From Bacillota bacterium (GTDB lineage: Bacteria > Bacillota > Clostridia > Lachnospirales > Lachnospiraceae), in the NCBI GenBank assembly GCA_023424995.1, contig JAFADH010000350.1, positions 1-7,212 on the forward strand: a stretch of 7,212 nt of DNA. The letters are read 5' to 3'. Positions 5,390-7,212 of the stretch are shown here, one piece after another (the first letter of the stretch is position 1; every line of letters starts with the position of its first letter). The position numbers and the translations under genes are program-made. The notes below the pieces were generated by a model. The model was given only the letters and a program-made list of their open reading frames with translations, did no database searches and was not told the DNA's origin.

Positions 5390-6577
5390 CTAAAGGTATT
5401 TCTTTAAATCCTCAGCTTTATCCGTCCTCTCCCAAGGAAGATCCAGATCAACTCTCCCAAAATGCCCATACGCCGCTGTCTGCTTATAAATAGGCTTTCT
5501 TAAATCCAGCATCTTAATAATCCCTGCCGGCCGAAGGTCAAAATGCCTGCGGATAATACCAACCAACTCATCCTCCGAAAGCTTTCCTGTCCCAAAGGTA
5601 TCTAACATGATCGAGGTAGGCTCCGCCACACCGATCGCATAGGACACCTGAAGCTCCAGGCGTTCTGCCAATCCTGCCGCCACGATATTCTTCGCTACAT
5701 AGCGTGCCGCATAGGAAGCGGACCGGTCCACCTTGGTGCAGTCCTTACCGGAGAAGGCCCCGCCGCCGTGTCTTGCATAACCGCCGTAGGTATCCACGAT
5801 AATCTTTCTTCCGGTCAAACCGCTGTCACCGTTGGGTCCTCCGATTACAAAGCGTCCGGTCGGATTAATATAGAACTTGGTCTTTTCGTCCACGAGCTCC
5901 TGCGGAAGTACCGCATCCAGCACATATTTTTTAACATCCTTACGAAGCTGCTCCGTAGTTATCTCTTCATCATGCTGGGTGGACAGAACCACCGCGTTCA
6001 GATGAATCGGCTTACCCTTCTCATCATATTCAACGGTTACCTGGGACTTGCCGTCGGGACGAAGATAGCTTAGCGTTCCGTCCTTTCTGACCCTGGTCAG
6101 CTGCTTTGTCAGCTTGTGGGCAAGAGAGATCGGATACGGCATGTATTCTTCGGTCTCATTGGTCGCATAGCCGAACATCATGCCCTGATCTCCGGCACCA
6201 ATCTTCGATAATTCTTCATCCTCCGTGATATGCTCCTTTATCTCCAGAGCGGTATCCACACCCATGGCGATATCCTTTGACTGCTCATCCAGTGCCACGA
6301 TAACTCCGCAGGTATTCGCATCAAATCCGTATTCGGACCTGTCATAGCCAATCTCACGGATGGTATCCCGCGCTATTTTCTGAATATCCACATAGCCTTC
6401 CGTCGTTATCTCTCCCATGACCAGCACAAGGCCGGTAGTAATTGCTGTCTCGCAGGCTACCCTGCTTAGAGGATCCTGTGCCAATAATGCATCCAGCACC
6501 GCATCAGAAATCTGATCGCAGATCTTATCCGGATGTCCTTCCGTCACTGATTCGGAGGTAAATAATCTTTTTTGCAT
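5390..6577 (-). CDS. metK: S-adenosylmethionine synthetase (methionine adenosyltransferase)
   Basis: Cytosolic enzyme making S-adenosylmethionine from methionine and ATP, releasing phosphate and diphosphate; it supplies the main methyl donor and works as a homotetramer. 395 residues, normal family length. Visible hallmarks: FTSESVTEGHPDKICDQISD at 6-25 (methionine and ATP contacts), the GAGDQGMMFGYATNE signature at 127-141, GRFVIGGPNGDSGLTGRKI at 241-259 and GGGAFSGKDCTKVDRSA at 271-287 (P-loop-like phosphate-binding segment), and ARYVAKNIVAAG at 291-302. The start at 6577 is chosen because homology begins at MQKRLFTSESV and an AAGGAATAGGA purine-rich site precedes it; an in-frame extension to 6700 would run through the riboswitch terminator. 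Preceded by its own promoter and S-box leader and followed by the foldback element, it appears to be transcribed alone and repressed by SAM. Confidence 0.98.
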   Translation of the reverse strand: MQKRLFTSESVTEGHPDKICDQISDAVLDALLAQDPLSRVACETAITTGLVLVMGEITTEGYVDIQKIARDTIREIGYDRSEYGFDANTCGVIVALDEQSKDIAMGVDTALEIKEHITEDEELSKIGAGDQGMMFGYATNETEEYMPYPISLAHKLTKQLTRVRKDGTLSYLRPDGKSQVTVEYDEKGKPIHLNAVVLSTQHDEEITTEQLRKDVKKYVLDAVLPQELVDEKTKFYINPTGRFVIGGPNGDSGLTGRKIIVDTYGGYARHGGGAFSGKDCTKVDRSASYAARYVAKNIVAAGLAERLELQVSYAIGVAEPTSIMLDTFGTGKLSEDELVGIIRRHFDLRPAGIIKMLDLRKPIYKQTAAYGHFGRVDLDLPWERTDKAEDLKKYL

Positions 6578-6661
6578 ACTATTCCTATTCCTTTCTTCAT
6601 TCATCAGTTGTGTAGTTACACGGAATATTTTTACTGCCAAAGGTTGGTTTATCTCTGCAAT

Positions 6662-6683
6662 AAAAAAATCCGCTATAAGCGGA
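6662..6683 (-). terminator. Rho-independent terminator of the metK S-box leader
   Basis: On the minus strand TCCGCT-TAT-AGCGGA is followed by seven T residues (6668-6662). It lies between the SAM aptamer and the metK start and is the OFF state of the riboswitch. Its first three bases also belong to the alternative antiterminator helix. Confidence 0.9.
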
Positions 6684-6708
6684 CTTGATATATTGACCAA
6701 TCAAATCC
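6681..6708 (-). promoter_or_regulatory. Antiterminator helix of the SAM riboswitch
   Basis: GGATTTGAT (6708-6700) can pair with ATCAAGTCC (6689-6681) over nine pairs with one G-U. The 5' strand shares bases with the end of aptamer helix P1 (6707-6708) and the 3' strand shares bases with the terminator (6681-6683), so the helices exclude one another. Without SAM this helix forms and metK is transcribed. Confidence 0.75.
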
Positions 6709-6804
6709 TCTTATTGTTCGATTGCTCGCTCAGGTTGGCACCTTCCGTAACCGGGGTTGCCGTGACTTCATAGAGCCTTTACTCTCCGTCACTCTGAATA
6801 AGAG
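6707..6804 (-). ncRNA. SAM-I (S-box) riboswitch aptamer
   Basis: The minus strand shows the ordered S-box core: P1 CTCTTATT (6804-6797) closing with AATAAGAG (6715-6708), CAGAGTGACGGAG after the first P1 strand, the TATGAAGTCACGGCAACC segment that matches the conserved TGAAACCCGGCAACC-type element, then GGAAGGTGCCAACCTGAGCG, matching the conserved AAGGTGCYAA region. SAM binding stabilises P1 and so favours the downstream terminator. Its place before metK fits the known role of the class in methionine and SAM genes. Confidence 0.96.
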
Positions 6805-6835
6805 AAGTGGTTATTATGATAGTTTTAACAACACT

Positions 6836-6864
6836 AGGATATAACGAATACTGCATTAAGTCAA
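6836..6864 (-). promoter_or_regulatory. metK promoter
   Basis: On the minus strand -35 TTGACT (6864-6859) and -10 TATCCT (6841-6836) are separated by 17 bp, placing the start near 6829, about 25 nt before the first strand of the riboswitch P1 helix. The upstream 6865-6910 region is A/T-rich and could act as an UP element; it also contains a small TATACT/AGTATA hairpin. Confidence 0.75.
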
Positions 6865-6950
6865 GCATATATTTATATTTTCAAAAAATATACTGCTTTA
6901 GTATATGATATATGTTATCTCATTGATCCTCAGAAGAAATCCTTTCATGC

Positions 6951-6978
6951 AAAAAAGGATTGTCATTACAACAATCCT
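6951..6978 (-). terminator. Intrinsic terminator of murA
   Basis: On the minus strand AGGATTGT pairs perfectly with ACAATCCT around a 7-nt loop, followed by a run of T (complement of 6951-6956). It lies about 38 bp past the murA stop and before the metK promoter, isolating the two units. Confidence 0.88.
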
Positions 6979-7015
6979 CTTAAATTATAATATTAAATGA
7001 TTAAAAGCATAGTTA

Positions 7016-7212
7016 TCAGCCAACCTTCAGCTTAAACTTGCGGATCGCCTTGGAATCATCCGAATCCACCTTCGCAATTTCTGCCCCCAGCTGCTGCATC
7101 TTATATTCGAATTTCTCATAGCCGCGCTCAATAAATTCCACGTTCTCAACGACAGTAAAACCCTCCGCCATAAGTCCCGCAATCACAAGTGCCGCTCCGC
7201 CCCGAAGATCCG
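7016..7212 (-). CDS. murA: UDP-N-acetylglucosamine 1-carboxyvinyltransferase, C-terminal end (partial)
   Basis: The last 65 codons are present; the 5' part is off the right edge. MurA transfers enolpyruvate from PEP to UDP-GlcNAc in the first committed step of peptidoglycan synthesis, in the cytosol. The visible stretch DLRGGAALVIAGLMAEGFTV (the DLRxGAALV motif), followed by VENVEFIERGYEKFEYKMQQLGAEI, is typical of the MurA C-terminus; the arginine of DLR is a PEP-contacting residue in the family. The chain ends about 20 residues later in a basic tail KAIRKFKLKVG. Clostridia commonly carry two copies (MurA/MurZ), and which one this is cannot be said from this piece. A terminator follows. Confidence 0.93.
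   Translation of the reverse strand, partial: DLRGGAALVIAGLMAEGFTVVENVEFIERGYEKFEYKMQQLGAEIAKVDSDDSKAIRKFKLKVG

Noticed and set aside
6578..6700. Upstream in-frame extension of metK by 41 codons
   Set aside because: The extension reads through the riboswitch terminator, is not like MetK proteins, and a better start with a purine-rich site is at 6577.

Overview
The window looks like chromosomal DNA of a low-to-mid GC Gram-positive anaerobe of class Clostridia, most likely a Lachnospiraceae-type bacterium. The evidence is an S-box (SAM-I) leader in front of metK, a TM1266-type iron-only hydrogenase system regulator, a Gram-positive lipoprotein solute receptor with a Thr/Pro/Glu linker, and strong purine-rich ribosome binding sites. 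Species cannot be fixed from the sequence. Every gene I can support lies on the minus strand, so transcription runs from right to left; no tRNA, rRNA or CRISPR array was seen.

Right to left: (1) 7016-7212 is the C-terminal end of murA (peptidoglycan precursor synthesis), closed by an intrinsic terminator at 6951-6978. (2) metK (5390-6577) is a single-gene unit with a good sigma-A type promoter (6836-6864), a SAM-I riboswitch (6707-6804), and mutually exclusive antiterminator and terminator helices (6681-6708 and 6662-6683), so SAM synthetase is shut down by its own product. (3) A 279-bp foldback element (5078-5356) follows metK. It has a perfect 37-bp inverted repeat at its ends, arms that stay complementary almost to the middle, and three separate hairpins at the centre; its inner stem is flanked by T-runs and probably terminates metK. 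(4) An AT-rich region (4771-5077) holds the likely promoter of a two-component system: a sensor histidine kinase (3265-4770) followed by its OmpR-type response regulator (2475-3164). The signal is unknown.

(5) A consensus-like promoter (2404-2432) drives a leader or small RNA of about 140 nt that ends in a strong terminator (2258-2285). It carries two copies of a 21-nt motif and matches no riboswitch class I can recognise. Just downstream is the TM1266-family regulator (1932-2213). (6) After a 165-bp gap with a Fur-box-like inverted repeat come a lipoprotein substrate-binding protein (672-1766) and the N-terminal part of an ABC permease (1-634), members of the nitrate/sulfonate/taurine/pyrimidine-precursor uptake class. 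The ATPase is probably beyond the left edge.

The parts most worth a second look are the unassigned leader RNA with a duplicated motif in front of the hydrogenase-system regulator, the foldback element behind metK, and the pairing of a TM1266-type regulator with a THI5/NMT1-type ABC transporter.
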